From the NCBI GenBank assembly GCA_002699145.1, contig PABK01000061.1, forward strand, positions 240,605-304,604: 64,000 nt of DNA. The letters run 5' to 3'. A model generated the notes under the pieces. It ran no database searches. It was not told the DNA's origin and saw only the letters and a program-made list of their open reading frames with translations. Made by a program: the position numbers and the translations under genes. This DNA comes from Halioglobus sp. Its GTDB lineage: Bacteria; Pseudomonadota; Gammaproteobacteria; Pseudomonadales; Halieaceae. Shown here one piece after another: positions 52,549 to 61,296 of this stretch (the stretch's first letter is position 1; each line of letters starts with the position of its first letter).

Positions 52549-52577
52549 ATGTTACCTGCTCGCTGGAAACTGTCCAA
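52549..52577 (-). promoter_or_regulatory. Candidate promoter of the PqqD/HprK/GT operon
   Basis: On the minus strand, TTGGAC (52572-52577) and TAACAT (52549-52554) are separated by exactly 17 bp and lie about 40 bp before the PqqD-like start. Both hexamers are imperfect. Confidence 0.35.
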
Positions 52578-52679
52578 CCCCGCTCGCGTCGACCGGCAGC
52601 GTATGCGGGGATATAGCGACTACCGGTGCGGAAACACCGGCGATCCGGGATGTATCACTCCGGCCGGCCGTAGCGGGGC

Positions 52680-53852
52680 TCAGTCGCTACCGAGTATCAG
52701 CGCGCCGGTGGGAACCCCGACGCCGCTGCTGACCAGTACATGATTGACCGGCTTGTCCGGTTGCCCGGTGGAAGCGCCGCGCACCAGGCGCACACCCTCG
52801 GCGATATTGTTCATGCCGTGGATGTACGCCTCTGAGATCAGGCCGCCATGGGTGTTGTTCGGCAGGCGGCCGTCCCTGTCCAGCGCACCCTCGCGCACCA
52901 TCTCCTTGCCCTCGCCGCGGGCGCAAAAACCGAAGGACTCGAGCTGCATGATGACTTCGGAGGTGAAGGCGTCGTAGAGGCAGGCGGCGTCGATGTCATC
53001 CGGCCCCAGCCCCGCCTGTTCGTAGACCCTCGCGGCGGCCATCTCCATTTCCGGCAGGGATTCCAGTTCGTCGCGGTAAAAACTCGTCATCTGTTCCTGG
53101 CCCTGGGTAGAGGCCTGGGTGACGCCGCGGATGACGGCCGGTTTGTGGCGCAGGTCGCGAGCGCGCTCGGCGCTGGTGACCAGGATGGCGCAGCCGCCGT
53201 CGGTTTCCTGGCAGAAGTCGTACAGGCACAGGGGGTAGGCGATCGGCTCGGCGGCCAGGTACTGCTGCATGGTCAGCTCGCGGCCGTAGCCCCAGGCGCG
53301 CGGGTTGCGCTGGGCGTGGTTGCGCTGGGAGATCGCCACCCGGCCGAGGTCTTCGCGCGTGACGCCGTAGCGCTGCATATACTTGTTGGCGACCAGGGCG
53401 ATCCAGGAGCCCGGAATCAACATACCGTAGGTCATGTACCAGGACCAGTGCACCAGGTCCGAGGTGACGATATCGCCGGACACGCCCTGGCCCATGCGCT
53501 TGCCGGAGCGGCCGTTCAGGGCGCGGTAGCACACGACCGTACTGGCCTGGCCGGTGGCGATCGCCATGGCCGCCTGGGCGATGGTGCCCACCGCCGCGCC
53601 GCCGCCGTAGTTGATCTTCGAGAAGAAGCTCAGGTCCGCGGCGCCGACGGCGCGGGCCACCTCGATTTCGTCGGTGGAATCCAGTGTGTAGCTGACCAGC
53701 CCGTCGATCTCACCGGGCTCGACGCCCGCATCGTCGCAAGCGGCGGTGATGCACTGCGCCGCCAGTGACAGTTCGGAGACGCCCGAGTGCTTGGAGAACC
53801 CGGTCAGGCCGATACCGGCGATGGCGGCCTCGTCGCGCAGTGAAATCGGCAT
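52680..53852 (-). CDS. Thiolase-fold protein, Ltp2-like (second copy)
   Basis: A 390-residue homologue of the Ltp2-like protein at 22233. It has the same changes from a real thiolase: INYGGGAAVG where the nucleophilic Cys would be, and THGGLISEAYIHGMNN in place of the His loop. It is therefore likely a retro-aldolase or a related non-thiolytic enzyme. Its ATG overlaps the stop of the DUF35 gene by one nucleotide (TAATG), so the two are translated together and probably form the aldolase-DUF35 complex. No MaoC hydratase is adjacent, unlike the 20819 operon. The two copies may act on different side chains or ring fragments. Confidence 0.85.
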   Translation of the reverse strand: MPISLRDEAAIAGIGLTGFSKHSGVSELSLAAQCITAACDDAGVEPGEIDGLVSYTLDSTDEIEVARAVGAADLSFFSKINYGGGAAVGTIAQAAMAIATGQASTVVCYRALNGRSGKRMGQGVSGDIVTSDLVHWSWYMTYGMLIPGSWIALVANKYMQRYGVTREDLGRVAISQRNHAQRNPRAWGYGRELTMQQYLAAEPIAYPLCLYDFCQETDGGCAILVTSAERARDLRHKPAVIRGVTQASTQGQEQMTSFYRDELESLPEMEMAAARVYEQAGLGPDDIDAACLYDAFTSEVIMQLESFGFCARGEGKEMVREGALDRDGRLPNNTHGGLISEAYIHGMNNIAEGVRLVRGASTGQPDKPVNHVLVSSGVGVPTGALILGSD

Positions 53853-54268
53853 TACCGGTCCTCCGCCAGGCGGAACACGGGCAGCTTGAAACCGTCGGCG
53901 TCCTCCTGGATGTGCATCTGCACCGGCAGGCCGAAATCCACCGCTGCGGGCTCGCAGTCCACCAGCTGGGAGAGCAGGCGCGTACCCTCCTCGAGGTCGA
54001 CCAGGACGATAACCAGCGGGTAGTCGTAGCCGGGAAACTGCGGGTGGGTCAACACGGTATAGCTGCAGATGGTGCCCCTGCCGCTGGCTTCCACGCTATC
54101 CCATTGCAGCGAGTGGCACTGGCCGCACATGGGCCGGGGAGGGTGGCGCAACAACTGGCAATCGCTGCAGCGCTGGATGCCCAGCTTGCCTTCGGCGGCC
54201 ATCTCCCACCACCAGCGATTGTCATGGGTCAGGGGAGGCTTGATGCGGGAGGCTGCTGAGGAACTCAC
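53852..54268 (-). CDS. DUF35 OB-fold zinc-ribbon protein
   Basis: A 138-residue protein. The zinc ribbon has Cys34, 37, 48 and 51 (QRCSDCQLLRHPPRPMCGQC), followed by an OB-fold with RGTICSYTVLTHPQFPGYDYP. It corresponds to the C-terminal half of the MaoC-DUF35 fusion at 20819, without the MaoC part. DUF35 proteins dock thiolase-like aldolases and channel acyl-CoA (family knowledge). Its TAA overlaps the ATG of the Ltp2-like gene. It is the first gene of this two-gene minus-strand operon. Confidence 0.9.
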   Translation of the reverse strand: MSSSAASRIKPPLTHDNRWWWEMAAEGKLGIQRCSDCQLLRHPPRPMCGQCHSLQWDSVEASGRGTICSYTVLTHPQFPGYDYPLVIVLVDLEEGTRLLSQLVDCEPAAVDFGLPVQMHIQEDADGFKLPVFRLAEDR

Positions 54269-54425
54269 GAAATCGAAAACACCTGAAGTGATACTTGTGC
54301 GTCGATCTTAGCCCAATTGCCGCCGCAGTTCCTGTCGAGCCGGTTTCCGCTGCAGGCTGGTAAATCCTGGCAGACCAGCGGCGAAAAAATACGCCGCCAT
54401 TGTCGCAGGAGGAGTGCGCTGCGGC

Positions 54426-54890
54426 CTACTTGCGCCGCAGCCGGGACGCGCCGAGCCCGGCACAGGCCGTCGCCAGCAAGCCCAGGAACCAGATATTCAT
54501 CAGCGGCACCGGTGTGACCAGCACGGGAGCGGGCGCGGGTGGCATCGGCGGCTCATTCACGTCGATCGCCCAGCTGCAGGTATCCGAGGCGGTATCGCCG
54601 GCGGTGTAGACAACGACATTGATCACGCTGTCGGAAATCGCCGTGCTGGTGGCCGTCCAGGTGTTGGCCGAATTGCTGTTGGGGTCGACTGCCGGCGTCA
54701 TCGCTACGCCGCCGATGTCAGCCCGCACCGCGTCGATGGTGTCCACCGAGAGCGTGATGACCGTGCCAATATCGACCGGGGTGACCGTGCTATCCGGGGA
54801 CTGGGTCGTATTGAAGCAGCCGAAACCCTGGGCCAGGGCCGGTGTGCATACCGAGCACAGCAGTGCGGTGGCGATGGTCTTGAAGGTCAT
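54426..54890 (-). CDS. Small secreted protein with C-terminal membrane anchor (IPTL/PEP-CTERM-like)
   Basis: A 154-residue protein. A signal peptide (MTFKTIATALLCSVCTPALA) is followed by a Ser/Thr/Asp-rich extracellular part of about 100 residues. There is a proline stretch (EPPMPPAPAP) and a C-terminal sorting-type tail: a VPLMNIW motif, a hydrophobic helix and RLRRK at the end. This tripartite layout is that of IPTL-CTERM/PEP-CTERM proteins, though the motif is atypical. No exosortase is in the window. The ATG at 54890 follows AGGGGACAAT. Function of the extracellular part is unknown; it contains few Cys and no repeat I can name. Confidence 0.65.
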   Translation of the reverse strand: MTFKTIATALLCSVCTPALAQGFGCFNTTQSPDSTVTPVDIGTVITLSVDTIDAVRADIGGVAMTPAVDPNSNSANTWTATSTAISDSVINVVVYTAGDTASDTCSWAIDVNEPPMPPAPAPVLVTPVPLMNIWFLGLLATACAGLGASRLRRK

Positions 54891-55168
54891 ATTGTCCCCT
54901 GGATGTTCGTGTACGCTGGCCCGGCACGCCGCCGTGCCCGGCATGCCGCTGCGTCGGTCGCGACCGGCCCGCCCAGTATCCCCGTGCGATGTGCGTTTGC
55001 GTATGGGGTAAAGACCCCATATTGACCCCGGCCAGGGGGGGCGGTGCCGCGCCCGGCGCCAGCCCGTCGCGCTTGCCGCCCCCCGGCGCAATCTGCTAAA
55101 CAGGAAGCCGCGACAACCACTTTGCGGACGATGGCGACGCCTGTGCCCACATTATTGCGAGATGCCGG

Positions 55169-55777
55169 ATGAAGCGGGCGGGGGCGGAAGCCGCAGCGCA
55201 GGCCATGCGCGCCCTGCGAGCGAGCATCGACGCCTACAGCCCGGTGTCCGACGCGACCTGGCGCGCGCTGGGCGCGATCTGCCGTGTCGAGGACGTGCCC
55301 CGGGGTCATATCCTCTACCCGGCCGGTGATAGACCGACCAGTTTCGCCTTTGTCTACCGCGGGCTTTTTCGCGTCTACGTTACGGACGACAAGGGCAACG
55401 AGTACAACAAGAATTTTTTCGACGAGGGCAAGTACCCTGGCCCCATGGTTGCGCTGCTCACGGCCACGCGCTCGGAAGCGACGATCGAGGCGCTGGAGGA
55501 CGCCACGGTGGTGAGTATCGATTTTCGCGGCTACCGACGGCTGCTAGGCGCCAGCGACGACCTCAAGATGTACCATATTCACTACCTGGAACAGAACTGG
55601 TTGCTGGCCAAGGATTCGCGGGAAATTGCGCTGGTCCAGGACGACGCCACGCAACGTTACCTCACCTTCCTGGACAATCACGGGGCCATCGCCGGCAGGA
55701 TCCCCCAGTACCATATCGCCTCGCACCTGGGCATCACGCCGACCCAGTTGAGCCGCATCCGCAAGACCCTGGAATAA
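55169..55777 (+). CDS. Crp/Fnr-family transcriptional regulator
   Basis: A 202-residue regulator. The N-terminal cyclic-nucleotide-binding-type jelly roll runs through VPRGHILYPAGDRPTSFAFVYRGLFRVYVTDD. The C-terminal winged helix contains RIPQYHIASHLGITPTQLSRIRKTL. It lacks the Cys cluster of Fnr and the exact cAMP pocket of Crp, so its signal is unknown. It lies upstream of the nitroreductase-YdcZ-GNAT run on the same strand with a 92-bp gap. It may regulate that run, or the divergently oriented secreted protein gene at 54426. Confidence 0.92.
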   Translation: MKRAGAEAAAQAMRALRASIDAYSPVSDATWRALGAICRVEDVPRGHILYPAGDRPTSFAFVYRGLFRVYVTDDKGNEYNKNFFDEGKYPGPMVALLTATRSEATIEALEDATVVSIDFRGYRRLLGASDDLKMYHIHYLEQNWLLAKDSREIALVQDDATQRYLTFLDNHGAIAGRIPQYHIASHLGITPTQLSRIRKTLE

Positions 55778-55869
55778 ATTTCCGTTGCATCAACCTATGT
55801 AAATGCCTGGCCGCGTGCGCGGCGGTAGCCTGTTGCCCTGTAGTCGATAACTACCCGGAGGGAACAGCG

Positions 55870-56502
55870 ATGAAACTCACTGAAGCACTGGCCTGGCGCT
55901 ACGCGGTAAAGGCATTCTCCCCGCGCGAGGTGGAGGCGGAAACACTGCGCGGCATTCTCGAGGCAACGCGCATGAGCGCATCAGCCTACGGGCTGCAACC
56001 CTATCGCATGCTGGTCATCCAGGCACCGGAAGTGCGGCGCCAGCTGCTTGAGCATTCCTACGGGCAGGACAAGGTGCTGCATTCCAGCCACCTCGTCGTC
56101 TTCGCCGCGCACACGGCCCTGGGGACAGACGCCGTCGACCACTACATCCAGCGGGCCGCCGCCTCACGCAATGTGCCGGTGAGTGAACTGGACGCCTACG
56201 CGCAGCAGATTCAGGGCGCGCTGGCGCGGATGTCGGCGGCCGAACTGGTCGCCTGGACGAAAAACCAGGCCTACCTCGCACTCGGCAACTTTCTCACCGC
56301 GGCCGCCCTGGCCCGGGTCGACACCTGCCCGATGGAGGGCTTTGACGCGGCAGGCTATGACCGGGTGCTGGGGCTGTCGCAGCAACAGTTGACCACGGCG
56401 GTCATCTGCCCTGTCGGCTATCGCCACGCGGATGACCCCCATGCCGGCTACCCCAAGGTGCGCAAGCCCTTCGGGGAGATGGTTGCGGAGCTGGGACAAT
56501 GA
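55870..56502 (+). CDS. Nitroreductase-family NAD(P)H oxidoreductase (NfsB-like)
   Basis: A 210-residue FMN-dependent nitroreductase-fold protein. Visible parts are WRYAVKAFSPREVEAETLRGILEATRMSASAYGLQPYRML near the N-terminus, and ALGNFLTAAALARVDTCPMEGFDAAGYDRVLGL with VGYRHADD near the C-terminus. It uses NAD(P)H to reduce quinones, nitro groups or related acceptors and should be a homodimer in the cytoplasm. Its ATG follows GGAGGGAACAGCG. It overlaps the next gene by 4 nt, so the two are coupled. Confidence 0.93.
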   Translation: MKLTEALAWRYAVKAFSPREVEAETLRGILEATRMSASAYGLQPYRMLVIQAPEVRRQLLEHSYGQDKVLHSSHLVVFAAHTALGTDAVDHYIQRAAASRNVPVSELDAYAQQIQGALARMSAAELVAWTKNQAYLALGNFLTAAALARVDTCPMEGFDAAGYDRVLGLSQQQLTTAVICPVGYRHADDPHAGYPKVRKPFGEMVAELGQ

Positions 56503-56942
56503 CGCTGGCGCCGCTGCTCGCACTGCTCGCGGGCGCCGCCATCGCCGTGCAGGCCAGCATGAACGCGCAGTTGGGCGTGTTGCTCAGGAGCAGCATCCTG
56601 GGCACCTGGGTGGCGTTCCTGGTGAGCCTGGCGTTCGTGTCGCTGGCCCTTGTCCTGCTTTCGCGCGAGATGCCCACGAGCGCCGCCGTGCGCTCGGTAC
56701 CACTGTACCTGTGGTTCTCGGGGGGCGCACTGAGCGCCTTCGCCATCTCTACCTATTTCTACCTGATTCCGCAGATGGGTATCGGTACCATGATGTCCTG
56801 GGCCCTCACCGGCCAGGTGCTGGTGGCGATGCTCGCCGGGCATTTCGGCTGGTTTGATCTGCCGCTGCAGCCGGTGAACTGGCCCAGGCTGGCGGGCGTC
56901 GCGGCCCTGGTCTGCGGCATTGTCCTGATCAACGGAGGTTGA
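56499..56942 (+). CDS. DMT-superfamily YdcZ-like (DUF606) membrane protein
   Basis: A 147-residue protein with four to five hydrophobic segments, the size and layout of the YdcZ/DUF606 family of small DMT transporters. These are half-size and probably work as dimers. It opens TLAPLLALLAGAAIAVQASMNAQLGVLLRSSILGTW, and later has GIGTMMSWALTGQVLVAMLAGHFGWF. The substrate is unknown. Its ATGA start overlaps the nitroreductase stop, and the GNAT gene follows after 3 nt. Confidence 0.88.
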   Translation: MTLAPLLALLAGAAIAVQASMNAQLGVLLRSSILGTWVAFLVSLAFVSLALVLLSREMPTSAAVRSVPLYLWFSGGALSAFAISTYFYLIPQMGIGTMMSWALTGQVLVAMLAGHFGWFDLPLQPVNWPRLAGVAALVCGIVLINGG

Positions 56943-56945
56943 AGA

Positions 56946-57728
56946 ATGCACGGCACGGATCACGATGTCGCGCGCGCCAATATCGACAACCTGATCGCGC
57001 TGTGGCGGGCGCTGGGCGCGCGTGCGCAGAACCGGGAGGGGGGCGGCAGCGCCCGGCTGCATCCCGCCTGGCCGCGGCGCTGCTGGTTCGATACCGGGGA
57101 CGCCGCTGCGCACCCGCAACAGATAACCGCGGTACTGGCGCAATTGCCAGCGGGTTATATCGTGCCGCTGTGGGACGGCCCCCTGGCACCAGTGTTGCAG
57201 CCCGCCCTGGCGGCAGAGGGCTTTACACCGTTGTTCCGGCAGCTGGCCATGACCCTGGAGCTGGCCGACTACACGCGCGCCGGCGACGCCGCGGGCAGCC
57301 TCAGGGATGGCCGGCACCTGGAATTACAGCGTGTGGACGACGCGGACGTGCGCAACTGGTGCGATGTCGGTGGAGCGGCCTTCGACTACGCTATCGAACC
57401 CGGGGTGATCTCCTACGCCCTGGGCGCGCCTGGCCTGGAGCTGTATCTGGCCAGGCTGGACAATACGGCGGTTGCCACGGGCCTGCTGTGGCGCACGGGC
57501 GAGGTGGTGGGCATCCACCAGGTCGGCGTGCCCCGGGAATTTCGCGGCCTGGGTATTGCAAGGACCTTGATGCGGCAGTTGCTCGATCGCAGCGTGGACT
57601 GCGGTGCGGCCCGCGTCGTGTTGCAGGCCTCGGACGAGGGCGAACCGTTGTACCGCTCGCTGGGGTTTGCCGCGCAGTTTGTGATCGAAAACTATGCCAG
57701 GGGCGAGCCGGTGTCGCGCGGCGACTGA
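56946..57728 (+). CDS. GNAT-family N-acetyltransferase
   Basis: A 260-residue protein. The acetyl-CoA binding motif A is VGVPREFRGLGIARTLMRQLLDRS, with the typical R/Q-x-x-G-x-G/A pattern at RGLGIA. The C-terminal LYRSLGFAAQF closes the fold. The N-terminal half (about 130 residues) is a second, divergent GNAT-like or accessory region. It probably acetylates an amine or a small molecule. It is the last gene of the nitroreductase-YdcZ-GNAT operon and converges on the HlyD gene at 57739 with 10 bp between stops. Confidence 0.88.
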   Translation: MHGTDHDVARANIDNLIALWRALGARAQNREGGGSARLHPAWPRRCWFDTGDAAAHPQQITAVLAQLPAGYIVPLWDGPLAPVLQPALAAEGFTPLFRQLAMTLELADYTRAGDAAGSLRDGRHLELQRVDDADVRNWCDVGGAAFDYAIEPGVISYALGAPGLELYLARLDNTAVATGLLWRTGEVVGIHQVGVPREFRGLGIARTLMRQLLDRSVDCGAARVVLQASDEGEPLYRSLGFAAQFVIENYARGEPVSRGD

Positions 57729-57738
57729 GCAAACGGTC

Positions 57739-59094
57739 CTAGCGCTGCTGGAACGCGTTGGAGAAGCCCCGGGTGACCGGTTTCATCAGGTATTCCATGA
57801 TGCTCTTGGAGCCGGTGATGATATCGGCCTGCACGGTCATGCCAGGGATGATATCCATCTCGCCCTTGCGCGCGCCCATGAAGGATTTCTCCAGCGACAG
57901 CTTGACCTTGTAGTAGGGGTTGGCCTCCTCGTCGAGGTAGGTCGAGGGCGATATTTGCTGCACCCGGCCCCTGATCGTGCCGTAGCGCGACGCGTCGTAG
58001 CTGTCGACCTTGACGTCGGCCAGCTGTCCCGCGGTGATGTAGCCGACCTCGTTGGGCAGCAGGCGCGATTCCACGATCATCTCGTCGTCCACCGGCACGA
58101 CCTGCATGATCACGTCGCCGGGGCGCACCACGGCGTTGATGGTGGTCACGGTCAGGCCCTGTACGATGCCGTTGACCGGTGCGTAGACCTGCAGCCGGTC
58201 AAGCTTGTCCTTGGCCTTGACCAGTGCTGCCTGGACATCCGCCAACTGGGATTCCACCTGTGCGGCCTCCTGTTCGATCTCCTTGCGCTGGCGCGCCGCG
58301 ACCTCGCGCAGTCGCTTGCGCTCCTCCTCCAGTGCGGTCTGCGCCACGGCGACGCTGTCTTCGGCCTCGCGCAGGTCGGTCAGCAGGGAGGCGTGCTGGC
58401 TCTGCACCGCCAGCAGGTCCGTCATGGAAATGGCGTTTTTCTGCGCCAGCTCGCTGCGGATATCGACCTGCTTCTGCAGCAGGGCGACCTCTTCGCGCAG
58501 CACCACCACCTGGTTGCGCTGCCGCTTCAGCTCGCTGCTGCGCTGAACGATACGCGCCTCGATGACCTCCAACTCGCTGTCGTAGCTCGAGCGCTGCGTG
58601 TCCGTCGCATCCCGCTCCTTGTTTTCCAGGTGGGGATACGCCTGCGTGGTCTCGGTGAAAACGATCTCGCTTTCCTTGCGCAGGGCTTCAAGCCGGGCCA
58701 GGTCGAGGTTGAGGAACGCCCTGCGGATGACCAGCTGGTCGAAATCCGACTCGGTGGCGGGAGGCGCGAAACTGACCAGCAGGTCGCCAGCCTCCACCCG
58801 GTCCCCGTCCTGCACGTGAATGTCGGCGATGATGCCGCCCTCCAGGTGCTGGATGTTGTGGATATAGCCAACGGGCACCACCTTGCCGCTGGTCACCGTC
58901 ACCTCGCTCACCCTGGTCAGCGACATCCAGATAACGATCAGTATCAACAGGCCCATGACAGAGTACACGGAGTACTTCACCGTGGCCGTTATACCCTGTT
59001 CCTCCAGTTGAATGGCCTGGGCGAGAAAGCGCGCCCTGGCGCGCGGCATCCCGGCCTCGGTTGCTGAATGCAGGTTCTGCTTTGACTTGCTCAT
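57739..59094 (-). CDS. HlyD-family type I secretion periplasmic adaptor
   Basis: A 451-residue membrane-fusion protein. A short cytoplasmic N-terminus is followed by one transmembrane helix (VKYSVYSVMGLLILIVIWMSL). Then come a lipoyl-like half (GIIADIHVQDGDRVEAGDLL), a long coiled coil (residues about 140-290, rich in Lys, Glu, Gln and Arg), and the second half with the C-terminal GMTVQADIITGSKSIMEYLMKPV motif of HlyD. It bridges an inner-membrane ABC exporter to a TolC-type channel not encoded here. The start at 59094 overlaps the stop of the ABC gene by one nucleotide (TGATG). It is the last gene of the minus-strand exporter set. Confidence 0.94.
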   Translation of the reverse strand: MSKSKQNLHSATEAGMPRARARFLAQAIQLEEQGITATVKYSVYSVMGLLILIVIWMSLTRVSEVTVTSGKVVPVGYIHNIQHLEGGIIADIHVQDGDRVEAGDLLVSFAPPATESDFDQLVIRRAFLNLDLARLEALRKESEIVFTETTQAYPHLENKERDATDTQRSSYDSELEVIEARIVQRSSELKRQRNQVVVLREEVALLQKQVDIRSELAQKNAISMTDLLAVQSQHASLLTDLREAEDSVAVAQTALEEERKRLREVAARQRKEIEQEAAQVESQLADVQAALVKAKDKLDRLQVYAPVNGIVQGLTVTTINAVVRPGDVIMQVVPVDDEMIVESRLLPNEVGYITAGQLADVKVDSYDASRYGTIRGRVQQISPSTYLDEEANPYYKVKLSLEKSFMGARKGEMDIIPGMTVQADIITGSKSIMEYLMKPVTRGFSNAFQQR

Positions 59095-61289
59095 CACGAT
59101 GCACCGAAAAGTAGTTTGATGGCCCTGTCGGGCTCGCCGACGAAACTGACGCTGCCCTGGTCCAGGACCACGACCTTGTCGGCCAGCCTGATGTGACTCG
59201 GGCGGTGGCTGACCATGACAACCGTGTGTTCGCCGCGCAGGCTGCACAACTGGTCCACGAAACGCGCGTCGCTGAGGGTGTCCAGCGAAGCACCGGGTTC
59301 GTCCAGCAGCAGCACCTTTGCCTCACAGGAAAAGGCGCGGGCGATGGACAGTGAACGCATGAACCCGGGCGGAAAGTGCTTCATGGCCTTGTCGCCGATG
59401 CGGGTGTCGAAGCCCATGGGCAGACTGAGAATGTCCTCGAGGATGCCCGCCTTTTCCGCCGCCTCGTGCAGTTTCTGGTCGGTGGCGAGGCAGTTGTTGA
59501 GGCGGATGTTCTGTGCAATGGTGCCGTGGAACATACGGATTTCCTGGGGCACGTAGGCAATGGAGCGCCGCAACTCCATGGCGTTCAACTGCCGCAGGTC
59601 GACGCCGTCCAGCAACAGGGCGCCGGCCTGTGGCTTGTACATGCCGGCGATGAGCTTCAACAGGGTGGACTTGCCGGCCCCGGTGAGGCCCACCACCGCG
59701 ACGAGTTCGCCGGGATCGATGTTGAACGTGACGCCCAGTAGCGCGGGATCGGAATGCTGGTCGTAACGGAAGCTGACCCGGTCCAGTTCCAGTTTCCGCC
59801 TGGCGGGATTTTCATGCAGGTCGATATGGCTTTCGTCCTTCTCGACCTTGAGCTTCATCAGGTTGTTGATCTGCGTGATGGATTTGAGCATCTGCTGCAG
59901 CTTGGAATAGGACAGGAACATGCCCTGCAGCGGGGTGAGCACACGCCAGGCGAGTGTCATGGTCGCAATCAGCGCACCCACGCTCATCTGACCTTCCATG
60001 ACCTGTATCGCACCCAGTGCGAGCACCCCGACACCGCACAGGGTCATCAGCGCCTGCGCGATATTGGTCATCAGCGCGTTGGCGACGAATATGTCGTAGT
60101 TCGCATGCACCGCCTCGCCGGATACCTCGCGGAAGCGCTCGCGCCAGACTGTTTCACCGCCGATGGCCTTGATTTCCCGGCGACCGTCGAAGGTCTGCAT
60201 CAGCATGGTCTGCTTGTCGGTGCGCGCCTTGCCGGAACGCTGCACCTTGCGTTCCAGTGGCGGCAGGAAGAGCAGTCCGACAATGACGTACAGGCCCACC
60301 ATGACCAGCGGCACCAGTGCCACCGGGCCCGCCAGCACGGCGACCGCGAGCATGAAGATGAAGACAAAGGGCAGGTCCAGGAGAAAACCGGCACTCGGCC
60401 CGGTAAAGAAATCCCGCAGTGAGTCAAACTGCTTCAGGCGCGACAATTGCGCCGCGACGGTGGAGCGCTCGGTAAATGCCGGCGGCAGGAACAGCAGCTG
60501 CTTGAAGGTTTCCACGCCGATCAGGTAGTCCAGGCGGCCGGCCAGCGCGCCCAGCGCCATCGATTTCTGGTAGCGCAAAACGAGGTCGGAGACAATGAGT
60601 ATGGCCACACCAGTGAGGATCATTGGCAGGCTGTCCAGCGACTTGGCGCCGATAACCTTGTCATAGATCATCATGATGAATATTGGTATCGCCAGCGCGG
60701 TCATGTTGATGATGAAGGTCATCAGCAGCAGGTGGCCGATCATCTTGCGGAACCTTGCCGCCAGCCCGCTGAACCACGCCTGGGGCGAGGACTGCTGCTG
60801 GACCCCGTGGGTGGGATGCCTGTCGGTGAACAGGTAGGCCGTTCCCCGCTGGGTCAGTGCCGTCGCGGACTCGCTGCGCTGCTGTCTGCTGTGGGCGTCG
60901 AAGAACGAGATCGTGTCGCCGTCGCGCGCTGTCAGTACGAACAGGTCGCCTTGCTCCGTCCTGAACAGCGCCGGGTAGAGCTCGGCACGGATATCCTGCA
61001 CCGAGCTCTCTACGGGGTCGCTCTCGTAGCCGAGGTTGACCAGTATGTTGCGCAGGTCCACCAGGTCCAGGCTGCCCGCAAAATGCGGGATGGATTCCAG
61101 CAGCTCGCGGTTGATCGCGGTGCGCCCCAGGGCCTCCAGTATCGGGAAGAGACAGGCGGCGCAGGGAGAAACCTGCGCAAATGCCTCGAGATCCCTGTCG
61201 CGCAGTGCCTCGACAACCTTGTCTTCACGCGGCCGGCTGCCGGCGGACCCGGCGGCGCCCTGGGTTAAGCTTCCCGCTATAGCGTTCAT
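59094..61289 (-). CDS. Type I secretion ABC transporter with C39-like N-terminus (half A)
   Basis: A 731-residue ABC exporter. The first 150 residues are a degenerate C39 peptidase-like domain (no obvious protease triad), then six transmembrane segments, then the ATPase. ATPase motifs are Walker A GLTGAGKST (534-542), Q-loop Gln582, Walker B VLLLDE with Glu664 and H-loop His695. The signature, however, reads FPPGF (639-643) instead of LSGGQ. The partner at 61297 has the opposite pattern, so together they fit a heterodimer. It follows the partner gene by 7 bp and overlaps HlyD by one nucleotide. The cargo is almost surely the giant adhesin encoded divergently at 63242. Confidence 0.92.
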   Translation of the reverse strand: MNAIAGSLTQGAAGSAGSRPREDKVVEALRDRDLEAFAQVSPCAACLFPILEALGRTAINRELLESIPHFAGSLDLVDLRNILVNLGYESDPVESSVQDIRAELYPALFRTEQGDLFVLTARDGDTISFFDAHSRQQRSESATALTQRGTAYLFTDRHPTHGVQQQSSPQAWFSGLAARFRKMIGHLLLMTFIINMTALAIPIFIMMIYDKVIGAKSLDSLPMILTGVAILIVSDLVLRYQKSMALGALAGRLDYLIGVETFKQLLFLPPAFTERSTVAAQLSRLKQFDSLRDFFTGPSAGFLLDLPFVFIFMLAVAVLAGPVALVPLVMVGLYVIVGLLFLPPLERKVQRSGKARTDKQTMLMQTFDGRREIKAIGGETVWRERFREVSGEAVHANYDIFVANALMTNIAQALMTLCGVGVLALGAIQVMEGQMSVGALIATMTLAWRVLTPLQGMFLSYSKLQQMLKSITQINNLMKLKVEKDESHIDLHENPARRKLELDRVSFRYDQHSDPALLGVTFNIDPGELVAVVGLTGAGKSTLLKLIAGMYKPQAGALLLDGVDLRQLNAMELRRSIAYVPQEIRMFHGTIAQNIRLNNCLATDQKLHEAAEKAGILEDILSLPMGFDTRIGDKAMKHFPPGFMRSLSIARAFSCEAKVLLLDEPGASLDTLSDARFVDQLCSLRGEHTVVMVSHRPSHIRLADKVVVLDQGSVSFVGEPDRAIKLLFGAS

Positions 61290-61296
61290 TATTTGT

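Noticed and set aside
52531..52743. Short plus-strand ORF next to the PqqD-like gene as a possible RiPP precursor
   Set aside because: It overlaps the end of the Ltp2-like gene in antisense, has no leader motif (no YxxPxL) and no ribosome binding site.
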